A stretch of 20,374 nt of DNA, taken from assembly GCA_021805885.1 (NCBI GenBank), contig JAJZDR010000086.1:1-20374 (forward strand), written 5' to 3'. The notes under the pieces are model-generated. The model was not told where the DNA came from, searched no databases, and saw only the letters and a list, made by a program, of their open reading frames with translations. Of the stretch, positions 14,789-20,374 are shown piece after piece. How positions within the stretch are numbered: position 1 is the stretch's first letter; each line of letters starts with the position of its first letter. The position numbers were made by a program, and so were the translations under genes. This DNA is from a bacterium (GTDB lineage: Bacteria > Patescibacteria > Dojkabacteria > JAKAPS01 > JAJZLI01).

Positions 14789-15410
14789 CTATTTTTTTTC
14801 TCAAAAGCCTTATATACACATCAACTACATTAGAGAAACTATCAAATTCATAATCCCAAGCATGATCTTCAATCATTGTTCTTGTTAAGACTATACCTTC
14901 ATTTCTCATCATATATTCTAAGATAGCAAACTCTTTTTGTGATAATTCTATACTTTTATCACCTCTATATACTTCATATGTTTTTGTATTTAAAGTCAGG
15001 TTTCCTATTTTTAAAATACCATCAACTGCTGAAGGACCTCTTCTAAGTAATGCCTTTATTCTTGCCACAAGTTCTCCTATTGCAAAAGGTTTAGTTAAAT
15101 AATCATCAGCCCCAATATTAAGTCCTTTTATCTTATCTTCTGTAGAATTACGTGCAGTCAGAATAAGTATTGGTGTTTGCTCTCCATCAGCCCTTATTTT
15201 AGCACATATATCAAATCCATCCATATCAGGCAACATTAAATCTAAAAGTATTAATGTATAACCTTTTTCCTCTTCTTGAACCATTTTTAAGGCATCAGTA
15301 CCATTAGATGCTACATCAACTTCGTACTCAGCCTCAACTAATCCTCTTTTTATAAAACTAGCAATTTTCCTTTCATCTTCAACTACTAATATTTTATTTG
15401 TATTATTCAT
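14724..15410 (-). CDS. Response regulator, OmpR/PhoB family
   Basis: DNA-binding partner of the adjacent histidine kinase. The receiver domain (about 5-118) has the acidic pocket VVEDE, the phospho-acceptor Asp57 in LLDLMLPDMDG, the conserved Thr85 (ILTA) and Lys107 (LTKPF). The winged-helix DNA-binding domain (about 130-226) has LSQKEFAILEYMMRNEG and ends with RTVRGVGYKV. Length (228) is standard. It lies 31 bases downstream of htrA and overlaps the kinase gene by 65 bases, so htrA, regulator and kinase are probably one transcript. A 16-bp palindrome directly upstream may be an autoregulatory site. OmpR-family proteins more often bind direct repeats, so this is uncertain. Confidence 0.95.
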   Translation of the reverse strand: MNNTNKILVVEDERKIASFIKRGLVEAEYEVDVASNGTDALKMVQEEEKGYTLILLDLMLPDMDGFDICAKIRADGEQTPILILTARNSTEDKIKGLNIGADDYLTKPFAIGELVARIKALLRRGPSAVDGILKIGNLTLNTKTYEVYRGDKSIELSQKEFAILEYMMRNEGIVLTRTMIEDHAWDYEFDSFSNVVDVYIRLLRKKIDDGHKNKIIRTVRGVGYKVKT

Positions 15411-15428
15411 ATTGTTTGTACTTTATAT

Positions 15429-15444
15429 TAGGATCTTGATCCTA
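15429..15444. promoter_or_regulatory. Perfect 16-bp palindrome between htrA and the regulator gene
   Basis: TAGGATCTTGATCCTA is a perfect inverted repeat with a two-base centre. It overlaps the htrA stop codon (15442-15444) and sits next to a TATAAA (minus 15427-15422) that could serve the regulator gene. The core GGATC-N2-GATCC recurs upstream of htrA at 16837-16848. Confidence 0.55.
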
Positions 15445-16710
15445 GCTAAAAGCTTTATTTAAAGTAACACTAATATCCTGAACCTTCCCATCCTGATACA
15501 CTTTAAGCGTAACAGTAGAATTTAATTGATGCAGACCTATAAGGTATCCTAGAGAATTTGATTCAGTAACTTTAACTCCGTTAACTTCAAGAATAATATC
15601 ATGACTCTTAAGTCCAGCTCTTGATGCGGGAGTATTAGAAAGTACTGCAGGGTTCCCTGAGCTTCCAACTAAATAGGCTCCATAAGAATATTTAAGGTGC
15701 TGAGATTGCTGTATTGCAGGAGTTATTAATTCATAATCCACTCCAAGTTCAGGTTTTATGATTTTCCCATTCTTTAATACCGAAAGTATGTCTGATTTGG
15801 CTTGATTTATTGGTATGGCAAATCCAATTCCATGTGCTGTAGATGCCACTGCAGTATTAATACCAATAACCTGACCTGCAAGATTTAATAAAGGCCCCCC
15901 TGAATTACCAGAATTAATCTCTGCATCAGTTTGAATCATTCCTGTAAGATTTTCTACTGCACCAGTAACTGGGTCCTGAGCTTGAACACTTCTTGACAAC
16001 CCAGATATAACCCCTGTATCAATAGTATTCTGGTATTGACCAAGTGCATTCCCTATAGCAACAACAGCACTTCCAAGTTGTAAACTCGATGAGTTACCTA
16101 AAGAAAGTATAGGTAAATTAGTTGCGTTAATTTTAACTATTGCAAGATCATTAGTTGGATCAGTACCTACAACTTTAGCTGGGTAACTCTTACCATTATT
16201 CATAACTACTGTATATGAATCAGTTGGGCTAACAATTACATGCTTATTAGTTAATATGTACCCATTGGACTGCACAATAAAACCAGATCCTTCTCCTACT
16301 GTTTGTTTTGTACTACCAGAACTTGGTCCAGAGGACCCAGATCCAGATGATGGGACTCCAAAGAAATTACCAAATATATTATTACTATTATTTGATACAT
16401 ATTGTGAGATGACTATACTTACTACTGCAGGGTTAGTCTTTTTTACTACGCTGACTACAGCAGAATCCTGGTTCACAACAGGTAAATTCTGTACAATACC
16501 TGATGAAGTTCCTGCAATAGTACTATTAATATTACTATTGTATAATTGAGAACCTAAAAAACCTAAAATTCCTCCAAATAAAGTTGCAAAAACCAATGTA
16601 AACACAACAACAAAAGACATAGTTCTCCTGAACTCAGATTTTGATATATATTCCAAAGTTTTAGGTGTAGTTGCTACAGTTTTAGGCGTAACTATTTTTG
16701 TATCATCCAT
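15442..16710 (-). CDS. htrA: HtrA/DegP-like membrane-anchored serine protease with one PDZ domain
   Basis: Quality-control protease expected to degrade misfolded proteins outside the membrane. The 422 residues comprise a short cytoplasmic N-terminus, one membrane anchor (about 31-57), a low-complexity Ser/Gly linker (about 104-136), and a trypsin-like domain with the triad His157 (TNKHV), Asp188 (NDLAIVKI) and Ser270 (NSGNSGGPLL). A C-terminal PDZ domain (about 322-420) contains the usual ASRAGLKSHDIILEVNG. Length fits single-PDZ HtrA/DegS proteins. It is the first gene of a likely operon with a response regulator and a histidine kinase, resembling CssRS-HtrA in Bacillus, where the two-component system controls htrA. 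A weak promoter (TTTATA at 16748-16743, TAATAT at 16725-16720) ends near the ATG. Confidence 0.94.
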   Translation of the reverse strand: MDDTKIVTPKTVATTPKTLEYISKSEFRRTMSFVVVFTLVFATLFGGILGFLGSQLYNSNINSTIAGTSSGIVQNLPVVNQDSAVVSVVKKTNPAVVSIVISQYVSNNSNNIFGNFFGVPSSGSGSSGPSSGSTKQTVGEGSGFIVQSNGYILTNKHVIVSPTDSYTVVMNNGKSYPAKVVGTDPTNDLAIVKINATNLPILSLGNSSSLQLGSAVVAIGNALGQYQNTIDTGVISGLSRSVQAQDPVTGAVENLTGMIQTDAEINSGNSGGPLLNLAGQVIGINTAVASTAHGIGFAIPINQAKSDILSVLKNGKIIKPELGVDYELITPAIQQSQHLKYSYGAYLVGSSGNPAVLSNTPASRAGLKSHDIILEVNGVKVTESNSLGYLIGLHQLNSTVTLKVYQDGKVQDISVTLNKAFS

Positions 16711-16712
16711 AA

Positions 16713-16748
16713 TTTTATAATATTAAAATAATCTATCTAGTGTATAAA
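16713..16748 (-). promoter_or_regulatory. htrA promoter candidate, weak
   Basis: On the minus strand TTTATA (16748-16743), 17 bases and TAATAT (16725-16720) would start transcription about three bases before the htrA ATG at 16710. Each box matches consensus at only four of six positions, as would be expected for a promoter that needs an activator. Confidence 0.3.
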
Positions 16749-16762
16749 CCTAAATGATATTA

Positions 16763-16772
16763 ATTCCGGAAT
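16763..16772. repeat. 10-bp palindrome ATTCCGGAAT in the htrA/cvpA intergenic region
   Basis: A perfect self-complementary decamer with a GC core in a very AT-rich divergent spacer, just upstream of the weak htrA -35 box. It could be an operator for htrA. No second copy was seen. Confidence 0.35.
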
Positions 16773-16836
16773 ACTTATAGCTGTATATTATTAAAATAAC
16801 ATTAAATATTTATTAATCTTATGATATGTTTTCCAA

Positions 16837-16848
16837 GGATCCAGATCC
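16837..16848. promoter_or_regulatory. GGATC-N2-GATCC palindrome, candidate operator for cvpA/htrA
   Basis: GGATCCAGATCC carries the same GGATC/GATCC arms and two-base centre as the palindrome at 15429-15444. It lies just upstream of the cvpA -35 box, centred about 45 bases before the predicted cvpA start, an activator-like position. It is about 130 bases upstream of htrA. Confidence 0.45.
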
Positions 16849-16853
16849 AAGCA

Positions 16854-16888
16854 TTGAAAGTTATAGTAAAACTGTTAATATATAAGGT
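16854..16888 (+). promoter_or_regulatory. cvpA operon promoter candidate, near-leaderless
   Basis: TTGAAA (16854-16859), 16 bases and TAATAT (16876-16881) predict a start within a few bases of the ATG at 16889. AAGG at 16884-16887 is too close to the ATG to act as a Shine-Dalgarno. Confidence 0.4.
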
Positions 16889-17428
16889 ATGGATTTAACA
16901 ACCATCATAATTATAGTAGTGTTCATGATTTATATCCAGAGAGGATATTCTGAAGGCTTAATAAAAATTATTACTGGATTTATTGGTCTTATTATTACAT
17001 ATATTATCTCTTTTAAACTATACTTTCTAGGAGATGATATTGTAAAACATTATTTTAAAATCCCTCCATCAGTAGAAAAACCTATAGGAATTCTAGTCGT
17101 ATTTGTAATACTTCTTATAGTGTCACATTTTTTATCACCAATAATATATAAAAAGTTCATACCAAAAAAACTAAATAAAGCTAAAATGAATAAATATCTT
17201 GGTGCAGGTTTGTCTCTGATTGAAGGTATAATTCTTGTTAGTTTTATTATATTCTTAATAATGAATATAAATATATATAGAGGGGAAACAACTATACAAA
17301 ATACTATAAAAAAGTCATACTTGGGTGGCATTATAGCAAAAGAGGATACAAAAATATTATCTCCATTTATAGGTGCAGATTTAAAAAAAATAAAGATATC
17401 ATCTAAATTAGTAACACCTTCAAAATAA
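16889..17428 (+). CDS. CvpA-like integral membrane protein
   Basis: Small membrane protein, 179 residues, with about four hydrophobic segments (about 3-16, 23-47, 66-88 and 103-127). A glycine/basic pattern between segments (YIQRGYSEGLIKIITGFIG at the first turn) matches the CvpA/colicin V production family. The C-terminal tail of about 45 residues is hydrophilic. The molecular role of this family is not well defined. The next gene begins immediately after its TAA, so they are translationally coupled. No signal peptidase site is evident. I am fairly confident of the family and not of any function. Confidence 0.7.
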   Translation: MDLTTIIIIVVFMIYIQRGYSEGLIKIITGFIGLIITYIISFKLYFLGDDIVKHYFKIPPSVEKPIGILVVFVILLIVSHFLSPIIYKKFIPKKLNKAKMNKYLGAGLSLIEGIILVSFIIFLIMNINIYRGETTIQNTIKKSYLGGIIAKEDTKILSPFIGADLKKIKISSKLVTPSK

Positions 17429-18670
17429 ATGAAAATACATAAAAAATTAGCAAATTATATTAAGGAAGTTAGGCCTGGTATAATAACGGGTGCTGCAGAC
17501 AACGACCCAGCCGGAGTATCTACTTACTCTATCTCAGGATCTCAATTTGGATATTCACAAAATTGGATAATGTTACTCTCAATACCAATGCTTATTGCCG
17601 TACAAGGGATGGTAGCAAGAATAGGCGTGATAACAAAGGAAGGACTAAATGAAGTTATTAAGAATGAATTTGGAATTGTAGCTGTCTATATAATACTTCT
17701 AATTTTACTCATATGTAATACATTTACAATCGGTGCAGATATGCTTGCAACTTCAGCATCAATCACAATGTTTTTTACAAATAGTACTGTTGGATACCAG
17801 TACATTCTAATTCCTTTATTTATTTTTCTTACATACATAATTATTTTCAAAAGTTATGATAAGATAGCAAAATTTATGATCATAGGGTCCTTAGTATTTG
17901 TCTCATATATTTTTGTTGCAATAATTGCTGGACCAAATTGGTTAAGTGTTCTGAAGGGCACATTTATCCCTGATATAGGAAGTCTTTTTTCAAATAAAGC
18001 ATATGCCCTCGTAGCTACTGGAATTTTAGGAACAACTATATCTCCATATTTGTTATTTTGGCAACAGAAGGAAGAAGTAGAGGAGCATAGACCATTATCA
18101 TTTGCAAAGAAAGAAAGAGGTTTTATAACATACGGTTTCATATTCTCTCAAGTTGTTACACTTTTTATAATGACAGCAGCAGGAGCAACACTATATAAAC
18201 ATCACATCAATATTCTTAATGCTCAATATCCAGCTATTGCAACAGCACAAGTTCTAAAACCTTTGGCCGGAATATTTGCAGGACAGCTTTTTGCTGTAGG
18301 AATAATCTCTGCAGGATTAATTGCAATACCAGTGCTTTCAATATCATCAGCATATGCTGTTACAGAGTTAACAAAAAAACATGGATTCTTATCACATAGA
18401 TTTAAAGATGCAAAATTATTTTACTATATCATTATATTATCTCTTCTTGCAGGATTTATATTTACAATATTTAAAATACAACCAATATCTGCTTTATTTT
18501 ACTCTCAAGTACTCGATGGAATTTTAACCCCTATAATAGTGATATTAATACTTATCATAGCTAATAAGAAAAGGGTAATGGGGCATTTGCAAAATAATTT
18601 ATTTGATAATTTTTTTGGTATTTTATCTGTTATAATAATGGTAACAGCCTCAATTTTAATATTCTTATAA
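17429..18670 (+). CDS. NRAMP-related metal transporter, DPAG variant
   Basis: Multi-spanning secondary transporter (413 residues, about 11 membrane segments) of the NRAMP/MntH superfamily. Membrane segment 1 carries GAADNDPAGVSTY: the metal-ligand Asp is kept (Asp26), but the Asn of the classical D-P-G-N motif is Gly29. Segment 6 reads GTTISPYLLFWQQKEEVEE (201-219), where classical Mn/Fe transporters have M-P-H; the selectivity Met and His are absent. This is the pattern of the divergent NRAMP-related branch, so the ion may be Mg or another divalent cation instead of Mn or Fe; I cannot tell. The ATG follows the cvpA stop directly (TAAATG), and yidD lies 17 bases downstream. Confidence 0.85.
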   Translation: MKIHKKLANYIKEVRPGIITGAADNDPAGVSTYSISGSQFGYSQNWIMLLSIPMLIAVQGMVARIGVITKEGLNEVIKNEFGIVAVYIILLILLICNTFTIGADMLATSASITMFFTNSTVGYQYILIPLFIFLTYIIIFKSYDKIAKFMIIGSLVFVSYIFVAIIAGPNWLSVLKGTFIPDIGSLFSNKAYALVATGILGTTISPYLLFWQQKEEVEEHRPLSFAKKERGFITYGFIFSQVVTLFIMTAAGATLYKHHINILNAQYPAIATAQVLKPLAGIFAGQLFAVGIISAGLIAIPVLSISSAYAVTELTKKHGFLSHRFKDAKLFYYIIILSLLAGFIFTIFKIQPISALFYSQVLDGILTPIIVILILIIANKKRVMGHLQNNLFDNFFGILSVIIMVTASILIFL

Positions 18671-18687
18671 AACTTTAGAATATATAG

Positions 18688-18936
18688 ATGAAAAAATACG
18701 CGTTAAAACTAATAAGGTTATATCAAAAGACTCTCTCTCCTGATCATGGAATATTCTCTAAAAAATATCCTCAAGGAGGCTGGCCTCAGGGATATTGTAG
18801 ATATAATCCATCATGCTCAGAGTATACATATGAGGCTATAGAAAAATATGGCGTCATCAAAGGAGGATTGAAGGGTGCATACAGAATATTGCGTTGTAAT
18901 CCCTTTTCCAAAGGTGGGGATGATCCATTACTATAG
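18688..18936 (+). CDS. yidD: Membrane protein insertion efficiency factor YidD
   Basis: Small basic membrane-associated protein (82 residues) thought to help YidC insert proteins into the membrane. The diagnostic stretch is complete: [10 protein letters not shown], then [19 protein letters not shown] with its paired cysteines, and [16 protein letters not shown] at the end. A short insertion ([18 protein letters not shown]) separates the N-terminal helix from the Cys motif, where many homologues are shorter. In many bacteria yidD sits with rnpA, rpmH and yidC; here it ends a cvpA/NRAMP operon, so it is detached from that cluster. The start has no visible Shine-Dalgarno. Confidence 0.95.
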   Translation: MKKYALKLIRLYQKTLSPDHGIFSKKYPQGGWPQGYCRYNPSCSEYTYEAIEKYGVIKGGLKGAYRILRCNPFSKGGDDPLL

Positions 18937-18958
18937 CTGTAGTCTAAATTCAGGTTTG

Positions 18959-19017
18959 TTGACATTTTTTAGCTCACATTTTACACTCGGAGTAGATATA
19001 AAGATATAATTTTAGTC
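18959..19017 (+). promoter_or_regulatory. nrdJ promoter region with two overlapping candidates
   Basis: A perfect TTGACA (18959-18964) with a 17-base spacer leads to TACACT (18982-18987), start near 18994. A second set, TTTACA (18980-18985) with a long 19-base spacer and a perfect TATAAT (19005-19010), would start near 19017, eleven bases before the ATG. No Shine-Dalgarno is seen. The gap after yidD holds no clear terminator. Confidence 0.5.
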
Positions 19018-19027
19018 CCAACTCATT

Positions 19028-20374
19028 ATGGTTACAAAAATCAAAAAACGTAACGGCTCTATAGTGGATTTTGATGAGAAAAAGATTGTAAACGCTGTAT
19101 TTAAGGCAGGAGAAGCAACTAGAGATTTCGATAGAGAGGAAGCTAGAGAAGTTAGCGATATTGTAATCCAAATTTTGGGAGAAAAATATAAATCAAAAAC
19201 CCCTGATGTAGAAGATATTCAAGACATAGTAGAGATAGCGCTTATTGCAAAAAATCATGCAAAAGCTGCAAAAGCATACATCCTATATAGAGAAGAGCAT
19301 AATAAGGCTCGAGAAAGACAACAGGAGATTATGGAAGGTTTTACAACAAATCTCCCTTTATCAGAAAATTCCTTAAGAGTTATTGCTGGAAGATATCTTA
19401 AAAGAGATGCAAAAACTGGAAAGATAGTTGAGACACCAGAAGATATGTTTCTAAGGGTTGCTGATGCACTAGCTAACGTTGAAAAAAAATATAAAAAAAG
19501 TAAAGGAGCTAACTCCAAAAAAGAAATAGAAGAGATAAAAGAAGATTTCTATTCTATAATGAGTAATTTTGAATTTACACCTGCTGGAAGAACTGTTACT
19601 AATGCTGGATCTGATACTGCTCTTGTAGCAAACTGTATAGTATTGCACCCACAAGATAGCATGGAAGGTATTTTTCAAACGTTAAAGGATGCTGCTTTGC
19701 TACAGCAACTAGGATCTGGATTAGGATTCCCATTCCATTTATTGCGTCCTGCTGGATCAAGAACAATAAGAACAAAAGGTGTATCTTCTGGCCCAGTAAG
19801 TTTTTTAAGAGTATATAATGAAGCTTTTGGTATTATTAAACAACAGGGAAGGCATGGAGCAAATATGGCAGTAATGTCAGTTGATCATCCAGATATTCTA
19901 GATTTCATACATTGTAAGGCAATTGAAGGAGAAATAAGAAATTTTAACATATCTGTTGGAATAACAGATGAATTTATGAGAGAAGTAAAAAATAATTCTA
20001 AAAAACCATGGATGTGCCAATTTGGTGGTATAAAAATGAAACCAAGAACTATTACAAGAGATAACAGCCACATAGTAACTGATATCAAAGAGACTTCTAT
20101 AACTGCCAGAGAGTTATTTCAAGAAATAGTTTCTGCAGCATGGAATAACGGAGAACCTGGAGTTGTATTTCTTGATGAGGTAAATAGAACAAACCCTGTA
20201 CCTAAACTTGGTAGAATAGAGGCTTGTAACCCTTGCGGTGAACAATTTCTACATGATGGAGATGTTTGTAATCTAGGATCAATTAACCTTGAAAAATTTG
20301 TAACTAATGGATCTGGATCCAATGATAAAAAGATTGATGTTGAAAAATTAAAAAAAGTTACAAGAAGTGCTACA
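19028..20374 (+). CDS. nrdJ: Class II (adenosylcobalamin-dependent) ribonucleotide reductase, 3' truncated by the window
   Basis: Reduces ribonucleotides to deoxyribonucleotides. 449 codons are present and the frame stays open to the right edge. Residues 1-95 form an ATP-cone regulatory domain (KIKKRNGSIVDFDEKKIVNA). The barrel follows, with FTPAGRTVTNAG, and the redox-cysteine segment NCIVLHPQDS (Cys203). QQLGSGLGFPFHLLRPAGS and the QGRHGANM segment resemble class II enzymes. The radical-site motif NPCGE (Asn401, Cys403, Glu405) and VCNLGSIN (Cys414) correspond to the NxCxE and second redox cysteine of NrdA. The overall pattern fits B12-dependent NrdJ better than class I NrdA; no nrdB is visible. 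The C-terminal tail cysteines are outside the window. Confidence 0.9.
   Translation, partial: MVTKIKKRNGSIVDFDEKKIVNAVFKAGEATRDFDREEAREVSDIVIQILGEKYKSKTPDVEDIQDIVEIALIAKNHAKAAKAYILYREEHNKARERQQEIMEGFTTNLPLSENSLRVIAGRYLKRDAKTGKIVETPEDMFLRVADALANVEKKYKKSKGANSKKEIEEIKEDFYSIMSNFEFTPAGRTVTNAGSDTALVANCIVLHPQDSMEGIFQTLKDAALLQQLGSGLGFPFHLLRPAGSRTIRTKGVSSGPVSFLRVYNEAFGIIKQQGRHGANMAVMSVDHPDILDFIHCKAIEGEIRNFNISVGITDEFMREVKNNSKKPWMCQFGGIKMKPRTITRDNSHIVTDIKETSITARELFQEIVSAAWNNGEPGVVFLDEVNRTNPVPKLGRIEACNPCGEQFLHDGDVCNLGSINLEKFVTNGSGSNDKKIDVEKLKKVTRSAT

Noticed and set aside
18937..18975. Possible terminator after yidD (near-palindrome at the stop codon, T-run at 18965-18970)
   Set aside because: The near-palindrome has no room for a loop beyond a four-base stem, and the T-run lies well downstream within the nrdJ promoter.
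20309..20320. Third GGATC-N2-GATCC match
   Set aside because: It lies inside nrdJ and encodes Gly-Ser-Gly-Ser, so codon choice explains the pattern. I do not count it as an operator.
19255..20322. Several minus-strand open frames of about 65 to 90 codons at the right end
   Set aside because: They are antisense to the ribonucleotide reductase gene, whose plus-strand frame is continuous from 19028 to the window edge with family motifs throughout.
1..20374. tRNA genes, rRNA, CRISPR arrays, insertion sequences, prophage or attachment sites
   Set aside because: None seen by eye. Intergenic gaps are all under about 200 bases and are accounted for by promoters and short repeats. A tRNA scan was not possible.

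Overview
The window is AT-rich, densely packed bacterial chromosome. It uses the standard bacterial code: TGA is a real stop, for example at the ends of the ABC ATPase and the histidine kinase genes. Short proteins, three aminoacyl-tRNA synthetases scattered among unrelated genes, a prolyl-tRNA synthetase without the editing insertion, very small intergenic gaps and weak or absent Shine-Dalgarno sites suggest a Candidate Phyla Radiation (Patescibacteria) genome. That placement is inference; there is no rRNA or other phylogenetic marker here.

Layout. 1-364 is the 5' part of lysS (minus), divergent from proS (473-1702, plus), which is followed one base later by a small unknown gene. Four bases on, in convergent orientation, is a minus-strand ABC exporter: permease 2086-3645 and ATPase 3658-4365. 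Next on the minus strand are a phosphomanno/phosphoglucomutase (4487-5836), a thymidylate kinase (5928-6764) and a two-domain flavin-dependent thymidylate synthase ThyX (6766-8547, possibly starting further upstream). argS (8747-10387, plus) ends exactly where a convergent family 1 glycosidase (10388-11728, minus) ends. Then come envelope genes, all minus: a membrane-anchored LysM/C39-like peptidase (11796-13181), and a likely operon of HtrA-like protease, OmpR-type response regulator and histidine kinase (16710 down to 13340). Divergent from htrA is a plus-strand operon of a CvpA-like membrane protein, an NRAMP-related transporter and YidD (16889-18936). A class II, B12-dependent ribonucleotide reductase (19028 onward) runs off the right edge.

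How it fits together. Three blocks are housekeeping: tRNA charging (lysS, proS, argS), DNA precursor supply (thyX, tmk, nrdJ) and sugar-phosphate or glycoside metabolism (pgm, GH1). The envelope block pairs a two-component system with an extracytoplasmic HtrA protease, which resembles envelope-stress systems of other bacteria. A GGATC-N2-GATCC palindrome lies both upstream of the divergent htrA/cvpA genes and between htrA and the regulator gene, so it is a candidate shared operator.

No rRNA, tRNA, insertion sequence, CRISPR array or prophage was seen, and no gene-free stretch exceeds 300 bases. No clearly new multi-gene system was found. The most interesting signals are at gene boundaries: a 16-bp tandem duplication that separated an overlapping gene pair, the shared palindromes, a possible ATT start for thyX, and many promoters placed so close to the start codon that the mRNAs should be nearly leaderless.
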